Positions 36,321 through 44,524 of a stretch of 64,000 bases of DNA are shown in pieces. The translations under genes and the position numbers were made by a program. Every line of letters starts with the position of its first letter. The stretch's first letter is position 1. The notes beneath the pieces were generated by a model. That model was not told where the DNA came from. It saw only the letters and a list, made by a program, of their open reading frames with translations, and did not search any database. The stretch is from Sphaerobacter sp. (lineage in GTDB: Bacteria > Chloroflexota > Chloroflexia > Thermomicrobiales > Thermomicrobiaceae), in contig JASBVL010000011.1 of assembly GCA_029961075.1 (NCBI GenBank), forward strand, positions 1 through 64,000. Direction: 5' to 3'.

Positions 36321-37171
36321 CCCAGTTCCTCCAATGCCTGCTCCAGCTTGTCCTTCGGGAGGGCGCGGCCGTGCCAGGTGAAGTCGTCCTCCATCAGCTT
36401 GAGGCCCTTCCCCTTGACCGTGTGCGCGATGATGACGCAGGGGCCGGCGTCGTAGTCGCGGGCCGCGAGCAGAGCCTGGCGCACCGCCTCCAGGTCGTGG
36501 CCGTCGATCTCCTCGACCCGCCACCCGAACGCCGCCCACTTGTCGCCATAGGTACGGGGATCGGTCACCTGGGACACCGCGGCCGTCTGCTGGTAGCCGT
36601 TGTGGTCGACGATGGCGACCAGGTTACCGACCCGCTGGTGGGCCGCCGTCATGGCCGCCTCCCAGACCTGCCCCTCCTCGATCTCGCCGTCGCCGAGCAG
36701 CACGTAGACCTGGTAGTCGCGGCCGTCCAGCCGCGCCGCCAGCGCGTGCCCCAGCCCGATCGACAGCCCCTGCCCGAGACTGCCGGTCGAGGCCTCGACC
36801 CCCGGGAGCCGCCGCATGTTCGGGTGGCCCTCCAGCGGGCTGCCCAGGCGCCGCAGCGTCCGCAGCTCCGCCTTCGGGAAGTAGCCCGCCTCCGCCAGCA
36901 CCGCGTAGAGGATCGGCGCGGCGTGCCCCTTCGAGAGGATGAACCGGTCGCGATCCGGCCAGTGCGGCTCCTGCGGCCGGTGGCGGAGGATGCCGCCGAA
37001 GTAGAGCTGGGTCATGATCTCCACGGCCGAGAAGGAGCTGCTCGGATGGCCCGATCCCGCCTCGGTCGTCATGATGAGCACCTCGCGACGCAGCCGGCGA
37101 GCCATGTCCCGCAGCTCGTCGAGGGTCGCCGCGGCGGGCTGCGCCCGCGTGCTCGCGTGCTGGTCACCCAT
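36317..37171 (-). CDS. Transketolase, N-terminal (thiamine diphosphate) subunit
   Basis: A 284-residue protein carrying the TPP-binding domain. Motifs include SGHPSSSFSAVEIMTQLYFG (about 40-60), SKGHAAPILYAVLAEAGYF, EASTGSLGQGLSIGLGHALA (about 122-140) and the TPP/Mg site GDGEIEEGQVWEAA followed by VDHNGYQ. The chosen ATG at 37171 has a perfect AAGGAGG 8 bases upstream; the frame begins at 37189 without support. It is the first gene of transketolase N-C-rpiA. The upstream gap (37172-37376) holds only GC-rich hairpins. Confidence 0.92.
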   Translation of the reverse strand: MGDQHASTRAQPAAATLDELRDMARRLRREVLIMTTEAGSGHPSSSFSAVEIMTQLYFGGILRHRPQEPHWPDRDRFILSKGHAAPILYAVLAEAGYFPKAELRTLRRLGSPLEGHPNMRRLPGVEASTGSLGQGLSIGLGHALAARLDGRDYQVYVLLGDGEIEEGQVWEAAMTAAHQRVGNLVAIVDHNGYQQTAAVSQVTDPRTYGDKWAAFGWRVEEIDGHDLEAVRQALLAARDYDAGPCVIIAHTVKGKGLKLMEDDFTWHGRALPKDKLEQALEELG

Positions 37172-37376
37172 GGACTGAACCTCCTTCAATCGACGCCGTT
37201 CCCCGTCCCCGATCCATTCCCTGCATATGCCGGGCCGCCAGGCCCGAGCCAGCCGGGTGGCGCGCAGCCACGCGGATCATCGGCGCTCGTGCGGGCCCGC
37301 GCAAGCGCGCCACGCCCCCGCGACGCCGGCACCCCGATTGTGCCGCGCCGCGCGGCCGGCGTCGATGCGACGCCGC

Positions 37377-39416
37377 TCAGCCGGCGCACCCCGCCGCCCG
37401 GTACAGCGTCAGCCCACCCCGGCTGACGACCGGCGTCGCGCCGGGATAGCCCGCGGCCGCTACCGCCCACCCGTCCGGGAGCACCGCGTAGCAGGTGCCG
37501 GCCGGTGCCGCCGGCGGCGCCCAGTAGTCGACCGCGCCCCGGCCGTAGACCGCGTGGCCGCCGCGCTGGAGAATCGCCCCGAGCAGGCCGAAGGCCACCG
37601 GGTCGGCCTCCAGCGCCGGCAGATCGACCCCCGCCCCGGGCGGGACCGCCCAGGCCAGGTCCCACAGCCAGGGGTCCGGCGCCACCGTGATGACATAGTC
37701 GGGCGGCGCGGCCAGCTCCAACCGCAGCGCGGGGAAGGCGCCGATCCGCCGCAGCAGCGGCTCGGCCTCGCGCGGCGTCGCCGGGTCGGCATAGTAGAGC
37801 ACGGCGCGCACGCCAAGGCCCTGCAGCACCCGAATCGTCGCCGGCGAGGGAAACTCACGCATCAGGTCGCGCAGCGGGTAGTACGCAGGCGGGGCAAAGC
37901 TGCTGTAGCCGTTGACTACAGGGCTCCAGTGGAAGGTCGACCAGAAGTTCGGCCAGGCGGAAGCGATCAGCCCCTCGCCCATCGGCAGCTCGATGATGGG
38001 CCCGGGGTGCGCCGCCACCCAGTCGTAGCCGGCACGCCGGGCCTCGGCGCGATTGGCCGGCAGCGGATCGGGCAGGGACCAGGCCATCGCCCCCTCGGCC
38101 AACAACCCGGCGCCGAGCAGCAGCGCCAGCGCCAGCGGCGCCGCCTCCCGAGCGCCCCGCCGGCCCAGGGCGGCCACCGACCCGAGCGCGCCCGCCAGCC
38201 GCTCGACCCCCAGCCCGGCCAGCGCCGCCAGCCCGACCGGCGCGAGCAGCCCTCCGAGGCGCGCCGGCACCCGCACGGCCTGGAAGCCGGGCACCAGATC
38301 GTAGGCCAGGCGATACGGCAGCGGCACGCTCCGGCCCCTCAGCTCCACCGCCGCGCCGAAGCTCAGCACCACCGACCCGAGCACGACGCTCAGCAGCATC
38401 CAGCGCTCCCAGCCGAAGCGCCGGTTCCCCAGGCCCAGCAGCCCGAGGAGCAGCAGCACCACGCCCGGGAAGAGATCCTGCTCCAGGTGCCGGTGGAAGC
38501 GGCTGGCCAGCAGGTCGCCGTAGAGCCAGTTGTGCGGGTGGACCGCCAGGTAGTCGCTGGGCCGCGCGCTCCACTGCGCCACCTCCGGCAGCGTGCGGTG
38601 GATCCCCAGCTCGCGGTGCACCTCCTGGTACGGCCACAGCGTCGGGAGCAGCAGGAGCAGCGCGACGACGCCCGCCCCGGCCAGCTTCGCCGTCGCGACC
38701 ACGCTGGCGCGGGTCGGGTGCCAGAGCAGGTAGGTACCGACCAGCAGGCCGAGCAGCGGCACGAGGAACATCAGGTAGTAGACGCCGAACAGCCCCTGCG
38801 CGACGACCACCGCGCCGGTTGCCGCCGCCCAGCGGAGCGCGTTGCCGCGCAGGGCGCGCCGTGCCGTGAGCACCGCCAGCGGCAGCCACTGGGCCGAGAG
38901 CAGGTTCAGGTGTTCCAGGTGCGCCATGCGCGCCGGCAGGTAGGCGTAGCCGATCCCGGCCACCACCCCCGCCAGGCGGCTGCCGGTCAGATCCACCACC
39001 AGTAGGTACATGGAGAAGCCGCTCAGCGCCAGGGCCAGCAGCACCGAGAGGTTATCGGCCAGGATCGCGTTCCCGGTCGCCAGCAGCACCGGCGCCACCA
39101 GCGCGGCCTGGCCCATCAGGTGGTCGGCGTACGCCAGCGTGTTGCGATAGGGATAGAAGATGTTGGCATCGAAGATCCGCGCCGGGTCGGTGCGCCAGGC
39201 GTGGACGTCCCAAGCCATCGTCCAGGCCTGAAAGACGGGGTCACCCCAACTGAGCAGGCGGTGCGTCAGGTCGGTCGCCAGCGGCCACGTCATCACCACC
39301 GCCAGGGCCGCGAAGAGCGCCAGGGCGGCCAGGTGGGCCCCGATCCGTCGCGAGGTCGCGACCGGTCCCGTCCCCGCAGTCATCGGGCGTGGCGCGCCGT
39401 GCGTCTCGGTGGCCAT
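37377..39416 (-). CDS. Polytopic membrane protein, GT-C glycosyltransferase-like
   Basis: A 679-residue membrane protein with about ten to twelve spans in residues 25-450 and a soluble C-terminal region. An acidic motif, SWGDPVFQAWTMAWDVHAW (about 56-74), follows the first span where GT-C enzymes carry catalytic acids. TFHWSPVVNGYSSF (about 495-510) lies at the start of the outer domain. The layout resembles GT39 or YfhO-like proteins that use polyprenyl-phosphate sugars, but I cannot assign a sugar or acceptor. It shares this architecture with the proteins at 53759 and 60332. A short open frame with its own ribosome site ends 6 bases before the ATG. Confidence 0.75.
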   Translation of the reverse strand: MATETHGAPRPMTAGTGPVATSRRIGAHLAALALFAALAVVMTWPLATDLTHRLLSWGDPVFQAWTMAWDVHAWRTDPARIFDANIFYPYRNTLAYADHLMGQAALVAPVLLATGNAILADNLSVLLALALSGFSMYLLVVDLTGSRLAGVVAGIGYAYLPARMAHLEHLNLLSAQWLPLAVLTARRALRGNALRWAAATGAVVVAQGLFGVYYLMFLVPLLGLLVGTYLLWHPTRASVVATAKLAGAGVVALLLLLPTLWPYQEVHRELGIHRTLPEVAQWSARPSDYLAVHPHNWLYGDLLASRFHRHLEQDLFPGVVLLLLGLLGLGNRRFGWERWMLLSVVLGSVVLSFGAAVELRGRSVPLPYRLAYDLVPGFQAVRVPARLGGLLAPVGLAALAGLGVERLAGALGSVAALGRRGAREAAPLALALLLGAGLLAEGAMAWSLPDPLPANRAEARRAGYDWVAAHPGPIIELPMGEGLIASAWPNFWSTFHWSPVVNGYSSFAPPAYYPLRDLMREFPSPATIRVLQGLGVRAVLYYADPATPREAEPLLRRIGAFPALRLELAAPPDYVITVAPDPWLWDLAWAVPPGAGVDLPALEADPVAFGLLGAILQRGGHAVYGRGAVDYWAPPAAPAGTCYAVLPDGWAVAAAGYPGATPVVSRGGLTLYRAAGCAG

Positions 39417-39422
39417 CCGACC

Positions 39423-39515
39423 TCACCGGCTCTGCGACACGGGCGCGGCGTGCGTCGGCGCCGCGCCGTCCCGGACGACAGCGACGCGGGTACCGGCGGC
39501 CGGTGCGGTCGCCAT
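39423..39515 (-). CDS. Possible 30-residue leader ORF
   Basis: An ATG at 39515 with AAAGGAG upstream opens a 30-codon frame that begins MATAPAAGTRVAVV and stops 6 bases before the next ATG. The encoded peptide is Ala/Arg/Val-rich with no recognised domain. It could be a leader peptide or a chance frame in GC-rich DNA. Confidence 0.25.
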   Translation of the reverse strand: MATAPAAGTRVAVVRDGAAPTHAAPVSQSR

Positions 39516-39610
39516 GGCCCGGCTCCTTTCGGCATCGGCCGGGGACGGTCGGGCCGCCGCCAGCGACCGCACGCGCCCGTGGTCGGGCGCCCATCGCGAC
39601 GCGCCACGGC

Positions 39611-40051
39611 TCATGCCGGTCCCCCGCCTGTCCCCCGTCGGCCGCACCGGCTGGGGCGACGCCGGACGTAGACCTCAAGCAGGTGCTCGAGCTCGGCGCG
39701 CGGGTCGTCGGTCACGCCCACATGGACCGGGGAGGGCTGAATCACCGTGCTCCGGGGGGCCGTCAGCCAGTGGAAGCGCTCGGATGGCGGCAGCGTGGCG
39801 ATCGGCCCCGCGGAGGGCAACCCGGCGCTGATCGCGCACACGCTCTGCAAGTGCCGCTCGATCAGTGGCAGGTCGATGTCCGGCGCCAGCGCGCGCACGC
39901 GCTCGGCGTCGAGCTCGACGCGCGCCTCGAGGAAGCCATGCGTGCGCGCGAACAGGATCACCCCGGCGTTGACGAACTCGCCGCGGGCCACGCAGGGCAC
40001 GATGCGGATGATGGCGTAGCTATACCACCCGGTGGGTCGTGCGGGGCACAT
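39611..40051 (-). CDS. DUF3037 protein, partner of HipA-like kinase
   Basis: A 146-residue protein of the DUF3037 family. The family start WYSYAIIRIVPCVARGEFVNAGVIL lies at about 8-32, followed by RVELDAERVRALAPDIDLPLIERHL and SERFHWLTAPRSTVIQPSPVHVG. No catalytic motif is known. The ATG at 40051 overlaps the 3' end of the HipA-like kinase gene by 32 bases, so translation is coupled. HipA_2-type kinase plus DUF3037 is a recurrent gene pair in bacteria, whose biological role has, to my knowledge, not been settled. Confidence 0.82.
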   Translation of the reverse strand: MCPARPTGWYSYAIIRIVPCVARGEFVNAGVILFARTHGFLEARVELDAERVRALAPDIDLPLIERHLQSVCAISAGLPSAGPIATLPPSERFHWLTAPRSTVIQPSPVHVGVTDDPRAELEHLLEVYVRRRPSRCGRRGTGGGPA

Positions 40052-40838
40052 AGCTGACCGGCCCTCGCTTGCGCGCCTCGACCGCTTCCCGCAGCCAGTC
40101 TCGGGGGCCGTTGAGGCGCTCGGCCAGGTAGGTGACGTAGGCCGCGCGGTGCGCATCCAGGTCCGGGAACGCCGGCTCGTCGCAGAGCCATTCGTCCGGG
40201 ACCGCCGCCACCACGGCCCGCAGCGCCTCCTCGGTCAGGAGCGGGCGCAGCCGCTCATCGGCCGCCTCGATGTCCCCGGCCAGACCGAGCAGCACGTGCT
40301 CGCGGATCTGCGGGAAACGCGAATGCATGCGCTCCTCCCACCCCTCCCAGCGGTGGTGGAAGTAGAGCGCGGCACCATGGTCGATCAGCCAGAGGCGCTC
40401 GCACCACACCAGGAGATTGACGTTGCGCGCCGTGCGGTCGACGTTGGTCGTCAGCGCGTCGAGCCAGACGATCGCCGCCGCCAGATCGGGCGCGACCCAG
40501 GTGTCGACCGCCGGGTCGAAGGCCAGCGCCCCCGGCAGGTAGGCCAAGCCGAAGTTTGGCCCGACACTCCCCCGCAGGATGTCCTGGATCTCCGGGTCGG
40601 GCTCGCTCGTCCCGAACTCCGCGTCCAGCAGCACGATCGCCGGGTCCGGCACCGGCAGCCCGAGCGTGAGCGCCAAGCCGGCCACGATCGCCTCCGCCAC
40701 CAGCGCCTTCGCCCCCTGGCCGGCACCGCGGAACTTCACCACGTACGGGCCCAGCCGATCGGTGTCCACCACGGCGGGGAGCGATCCGCCTTCGCGCAGC
40801 GGGACGGCATAGCGCACGCCGTGGACGCGCTCCATCAT
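40020..40838 (-). CDS. HipA-like kinase (HipA_2 family)
   Basis: A 272-residue protein resembling the kinase core of HipA. The ATP-site lysine is probably in YVVKFRGAGQGAKALVAE (about 50-67). Catalytic and metal residues fit NVDRTARNVNLLVW (Asp and Asn, about 148-161) and LWLIDHGAALYFH (Asp about 167). It is much shorter than E. coli HipA (about 440 residues) and lacks its N-terminal domain. The ATG at 40838 has GGGAGG upstream. It overlaps the DUF3037 gene downstream. The target, whether a tRNA synthetase as for HipA or something else, is unknown. Confidence 0.82.
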   Translation of the reverse strand: MMERVHGVRYAVPLREGGSLPAVVDTDRLGPYVVKFRGAGQGAKALVAEAIVAGLALTLGLPVPDPAIVLLDAEFGTSEPDPEIQDILRGSVGPNFGLAYLPGALAFDPAVDTWVAPDLAAAIVWLDALTTNVDRTARNVNLLVWCERLWLIDHGAALYFHHRWEGWEERMHSRFPQIREHVLLGLAGDIEAADERLRPLLTEEALRAVVAAVPDEWLCDEPAFPDLDAHRAAYVTYLAERLNGPRDWLREAVEARKRGPVSYVPRTTHRVV

Positions 40839-41076
40839 CGCGCGCCTCCCGCCGCTGTCCCCCGGTCCATGCCCGCACCTCCAGCCGTCGCCTGCACGGT
40901 TCCAGCCACCGCCGGAACCCTGTCCCCGCAAGTGTACACGCTGGCGCCGCGCGCGGCGCCGAACCGGGCCCGGCGCGCAACCACGGCAGGGCTCGCCTCG
41001 TTGCAGAATCAGAGTGCGATTCCGTTCCGGCAGACATCGCGACGTGCATCGGGAGGATGGTACAGAGGAGGGCTGT

Positions 41077-42324
41077 TTGGCACAGAGCAGGAACCTGAGA
41101 CGTCGGCTGGCGGTCGGATTCTTCATCCTGCTGCTGGCCGCCACACCGGCGACCGCGACCGCTGCGGTGACCCCGCCGCCCGCCCAGGACACCGCCACCG
41201 CGACGCGGCCCGCCGCCCCGGTAGCCGCGACGACCGCGACCTTCCGCGTCTACGCCCACCGCGAGGGCCTCGTGGGGCACACCACCGCCAACGGGCACGT
41301 GATCCAGGAGAACGATCGCTTCGTCGCGCTGCCCTGCACGTGCGTGCTGTCGTCCAACGGCGGCGATGAGTTCCTGGTCAAGATCGAATACAAGGGACGC
41401 ACCGCCATCGCGCCCGTCTGGGACGTCGGCCCCTGGAACACCGACGACAACTACTGGGATCCGCCGGAGCGGCGCCGCTGGAAGGATATCCCCCAGGGCG
41501 TGCCCCAGGCTGCGGCGGCCTACTTCAACAAGCACAACGGCGGCCTGGACGGCACGGGCCGCGAGGTGCGCAGCCCGGCCGGGATCGACATCGCGGACGG
41601 CACCTTCTGGCACGACCTCGGCATGACCACCTCCGACTGGGTGACGGTCACCTTCCTCTGGCTCCAGCCCGCGGGCGCCGAGCTCCCGCCGCTGCCGCCC
41701 GGCTACGCGCACCTGGCCACCGTGCGGTCCGGCCAGCGCCCGCCGCTCGACCGCGTCGCGCCCAGCAGCGAGCCCGGATCGGTCTACATCCCGCAGACCG
41801 GGCACAACATCCCCGCCCCGATCGCCCAGTACTGGTATGCCCACGGTGGCTGGCACACCATCGGCCTACCACTCACCGAGCTGTTCCGCGAGGTCACGGC
41901 CGACGGGCGCGCCCGGCTCGTCCAGTACTTCGAGCGCCAGATCCTGGAGCTGATCCCGCAGCCGGCGGGCCCGCCCATCGTCCGCTCCGACCTGATCGGC
42001 TACGCCGCCTACGCCCCGCCGCAGGCGCGCGCCCCGGTGCCGCCGTTCGCCAGCTCCGCCGACCACTGGTACTTCCCCGAGACCCAGCACTCGCTCAGCT
42101 ACGGCTTCAAGCAGTACTGGCTCGCGCACGGCGGCCTCGAGACCTTCGGTTTCCCGATCACCGAGGAGTTTGCGGCCCAGACGCCGGACGGTCGGCGCTA
42201 CGTCGCCCAGATCTTCGAGCGGGCCCGCTTCGAGTGGTGGCCGGACAAGGCCGGCACCCCCGAGGACATCACCCAGGGCCTGCTGGTGTCGGAGCTGCTC
42301 CGGCAGGCCGGCTGGACCCCGTAG
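41077..42324 (+). CDS. Secreted protein: double-psi-barrel-like domain plus two FPxTGH-type repeats
   Basis: A 415-residue secreted protein. The start is TTG at 41077 with GAGGAGGG 4 bases upstream, giving a clear signal peptide (RRRLAVGFFILLLAATPATATA). A Thr/Ala/Pro linker precedes a domain at about 52-190 whose opening (GLVGHTTANGHVIQENDRFVAL) and AIAPVWDVGPWN resemble RlpA/expansin-type barrels. Two C-terminal repeats follow (about 225-305 and 325-410), each with IPQTGHN/FPETQHS, then QYWYAHGG/QYWLAHGG, then LPLTEL/FPITEEF, and a closing FER block. Such repeats are common in Chloroflexota secreted proteins and probably bind wall polymers. It is convergent with the ABC exporter genes. Confidence 0.75.
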   Translation: MAQSRNLRRRLAVGFFILLLAATPATATAAVTPPPAQDTATATRPAAPVAATTATFRVYAHREGLVGHTTANGHVIQENDRFVALPCTCVLSSNGGDEFLVKIEYKGRTAIAPVWDVGPWNTDDNYWDPPERRRWKDIPQGVPQAAAAYFNKHNGGLDGTGREVRSPAGIDIADGTFWHDLGMTTSDWVTVTFLWLQPAGAELPPLPPGYAHLATVRSGQRPPLDRVAPSSEPGSVYIPQTGHNIPAPIAQYWYAHGGWHTIGLPLTELFREVTADGRARLVQYFERQILELIPQPAGPPIVRSDLIGYAAYAPPQARAPVPPFASSADHWYFPETQHSLSYGFKQYWLAHGGLETFGFPITEEFAAQTPDGRRYVAQIFERARFEWWPDKAGTPEDITQGLLVSELLRQAGWTP

Positions 42325-42339
42325 CGCGCCGCCGCACAC

Positions 42340-42392
42340 CCCGCATCCCCGGCCCCCGCTCCCCTGGGGGGAGCGGGGGCCGGGGATGCGGG
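42340..42392. terminator. Perfect 25-bp stem hairpin between convergent genes
   Basis: CCCGCATCCCCGGCCCCCGC starts the left stem (42340-42364), whose exact reverse complement is 42368-42392, with a 3-base loop. It lies 16 bases past the rightward stop at 42324 and 8 bases past the leftward stop at 42400, so it can serve as a bidirectional terminator. Confidence 0.75.
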
Positions 42393-42399
42393 CACAACC

Positions 42400-43197
42400 C
42401 TAGCGGATGACGTCCCGGCGCTGGAATACCACCAGCGCCGCGATCGACGCGCCGATCCCGATGGCGAACAGGCTCACCACCCCCGCCGGCACGACGCCGC
42501 TCCCCAGCGCCCCCTGCGGATCGAAGGCGGTGAAGATCGTCAGGTAGCGCAGCCAGTCCCAGCGCTCGCTCAGGCTGCTCAGCACCCACAGCAGGTAGAA
42601 CCCCAGCGTCAGCGCGGCCGCCAGCCCCGCCGCGCGCCCGCGGTCGTTGGACAGCGCGGAGAAGAGGGCGGCGTACCCGCCGACCGCCACGCTGTAGCCC
42701 AGCAGCACCACCCCGGTCGCCAGCAGCGCCCTGGGCGCGATCGACTCGCCGACGATCGCCCCGCCGATCTCCAGCGTCAGCAGCGTGACCAGGACGAGCA
42801 CGGCCCCCGCGCTGAAAAAGGCGCCGAGCTTGCCCACCAGCAGCCGCGCCCGCGTCTCCGGCACCGACAGCCAGAACTCCACGGTGCCCCGCTCGATCTC
42901 CTGGGCGACCAGACCCGCGCCGGTCATCACGACGAAGGTGCCCACGATCAGCGGCCAGATCAGATTCAAGAACTCCGCGCCGAGGAACCCGGCGAAGGAG
43001 GTGATGTCCTCGATACCGAAGGCGGCCCGCAGCGCCTCCGGGAAGGACGCGAGGTACTCATTCAGCTGCTCGCCATTGTCGCGCACCGTCGGGAAGTAGA
43101 GCACGATGAGCATGCCGTAGAGCGCCAACCCTAGCGCGTACCAGAGGGTGGTCCGGCGCAGATCCGCGGCGGCGCGCCGCAGCATCACCACGCTCAT
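42400..43197 (-). CDS. ABC-2 type transporter permease
   Basis: A 265-residue permease of the ABC-2/ABC2_membrane_3 type with six predicted spans (first ALGLALYGMLIVLYFP, last VVSLFAIGIGASIAALVVF) and the conserved sequence EIERGTVEFWLSVPETRARLL in short form at about 95-115, a known coupling region in these exporters. It overlaps the ATPase gene upstream by 4 bases. Such two-gene exporters usually move drugs, antibiotics or lipids. The substrate is unknown. Confidence 0.88.
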   Translation of the reverse strand: MSVVMLRRAAADLRRTTLWYALGLALYGMLIVLYFPTVRDNGEQLNEYLASFPEALRAAFGIEDITSFAGFLGAEFLNLIWPLIVGTFVVMTGAGLVAQEIERGTVEFWLSVPETRARLLVGKLGAFFSAGAVLVLVTLLTLEIGGAIVGESIAPRALLATGVVLLGYSVAVGGYAALFSALSNDRGRAAGLAAALTLGFYLLWVLSSLSERWDWLRYLTIFTAFDPQGALGSGVVPAGVVSLFAIGIGASIAALVVFQRRDVIR

Positions 43198-44138
43198 CGC
43201 TCCACCTCCGTTCGCTCCGCCACGGCACCCGCGCCGTCCGGTCGCGCCTCAGCGCCGTAGTAGTGCAAGAACACGCTCTCCAGGTCGGCCGGCGCGTAGG
43301 TAAAGTCCTCCACCGGCAGCTCCGCCAGGAGCCGCAGCAGCGGCTGTGCCGGCCCATGCACCCCCAGCTCCAGCCGGCGCCCGTCCGGAGCCACCGACCG
43401 CACCTCCACCTGGCCGAGCGCGGTGAGGCGCTCGACCGGCACCGGCTCGCGCAAGACCAGCGAGAGACGCCGCTCCCAGAGCTGCTTGAGCCGCCCGATC
43501 TCCTCGACCGCCACCAACTGCCCCTCGCGCACGATCGCGACCCGATCCGCCACCCGCTCGACCTCGCCGAGCAGGTGCGACGAGAGGAAGATCGTGGTGC
43601 CCCGCTCGCGCTCCTCCCGGATCAGGTCCAGGAAGTCGTGCTGCCGGAGCGGGTCCAGCCCATCGGTCGGCTCGTCCAGGATCAGCAGCGGCGCGCCGTG
43701 CATCAGGGCCTGCACGATCGCCAGCTTCTGGCGATTCCCCTTCGACAGGTGGCGGATCGGTCGGCTCAGATCGAGGTCCAGGCGCTCGGCCAGCTCGTCC
43801 CGCCGCCGCCGCGACGGCTTGTCGCGGAAGGCGGCCATGAAGTCGAGGAACTCGGCGCCCGTCATCCGCTCGTAGAGGAAGATCTCACCGGGCAGGTAGC
43901 CGACGCGCGCCTTGACCGCCGGGGCATCGGCCCAGCAGTCCAGCCCGAAGATGCGGGCGCGCCCGCTGGTCGGCTTCAACAGCCCCATCAGCACGCGGAT
44001 GGTCGTCGTCTTGCCCGCGCCGTTCGGCCCGAGGAAGCCGAAGATCTCACCCTCCTCCACGGTGAAGGTGAGATCGATGATGCCCCGCCGCGTGCCGTAG
44101 GCGCGGGTCAGCCCTTGCACGTCGATCGGTGGTGTCAT
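43194..44138 (-). CDS. ABC transporter ATP-binding protein (CcmA/DrrA type)
   Basis: A 314-residue ATPase. Walker A is GPNGAGKTT (38-46), the signature loop is LSKGNRQKLA in place of LSGGQ, and Walker B with the catalytic Glu is LLILDEPTDGLDP (about 152-164), followed by the switch His in SSHLLGEVERVAD. The roughly 90-residue C-terminal extension is usual in exporters with an ABC-2 permease. The start is ATG at 44138. It is the first gene of the two-gene leftward exporter operon. Confidence 0.92.
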   Translation of the reverse strand: MTPPIDVQGLTRAYGTRRGIIDLTFTVEEGEIFGFLGPNGAGKTTTIRVLMGLLKPTSGRARIFGLDCWADAPAVKARVGYLPGEIFLYERMTGAEFLDFMAAFRDKPSRRRRDELAERLDLDLSRPIRHLSKGNRQKLAIVQALMHGAPLLILDEPTDGLDPLRQHDFLDLIREERERGTTIFLSSHLLGEVERVADRVAIVREGQLVAVEEIGRLKQLWERRLSLVLREPVPVERLTALGQVEVRSVAPDGRRLELGVHGPAQPLLRLLAELPVEDFTYAPADLESVFLHYYGAEARPDGAGAVAERTEVER

Positions 44139-44524
44139 CTACACCCTCCGTACCTGACTGCCGGGCGCTGGCCCGGCCGTGCTCCCGCGAAGCGACGCGG
44201 TGCCGAGCCATGATACGCCTGCTGGCTCGAAACGTGGTCGCCCCGGCTAGCGTGTCGCGCGGAAACGGGGTACAGTTAGCAGCACGCAGAGGAATGGAGG
44301 GGTTAGCTCTACGCAGTGCATTGCAGTCCTCTTCGTGCACGTCCTGCCTCACTGATCCCATCCCGGACGTCATCCAGCAGACGGCGGGACGCGGCCGGCG
44401 GCTACGCAATTGTCAGACCCGTGAGGCGGATCCCCGCCGGGGCGCTCATCCCGCGCACGCAACGTGCGAGGTCGGCTCGCGGGACGGAGACATCGACCGC
44501 CTGTCGGGGAGCGGCGCATCGCCT
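44139..44524. other. 386-base divergent intergenic region
   Basis: It separates the leftward ABC exporter from the rightward UPF0104-like gene. GGGTACAGTTAG near 44268 could be a -10 region for the rightward gene. No gene is supported; the open plus-strand frame across it lacks a ribosome site. Confidence 0.3.
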
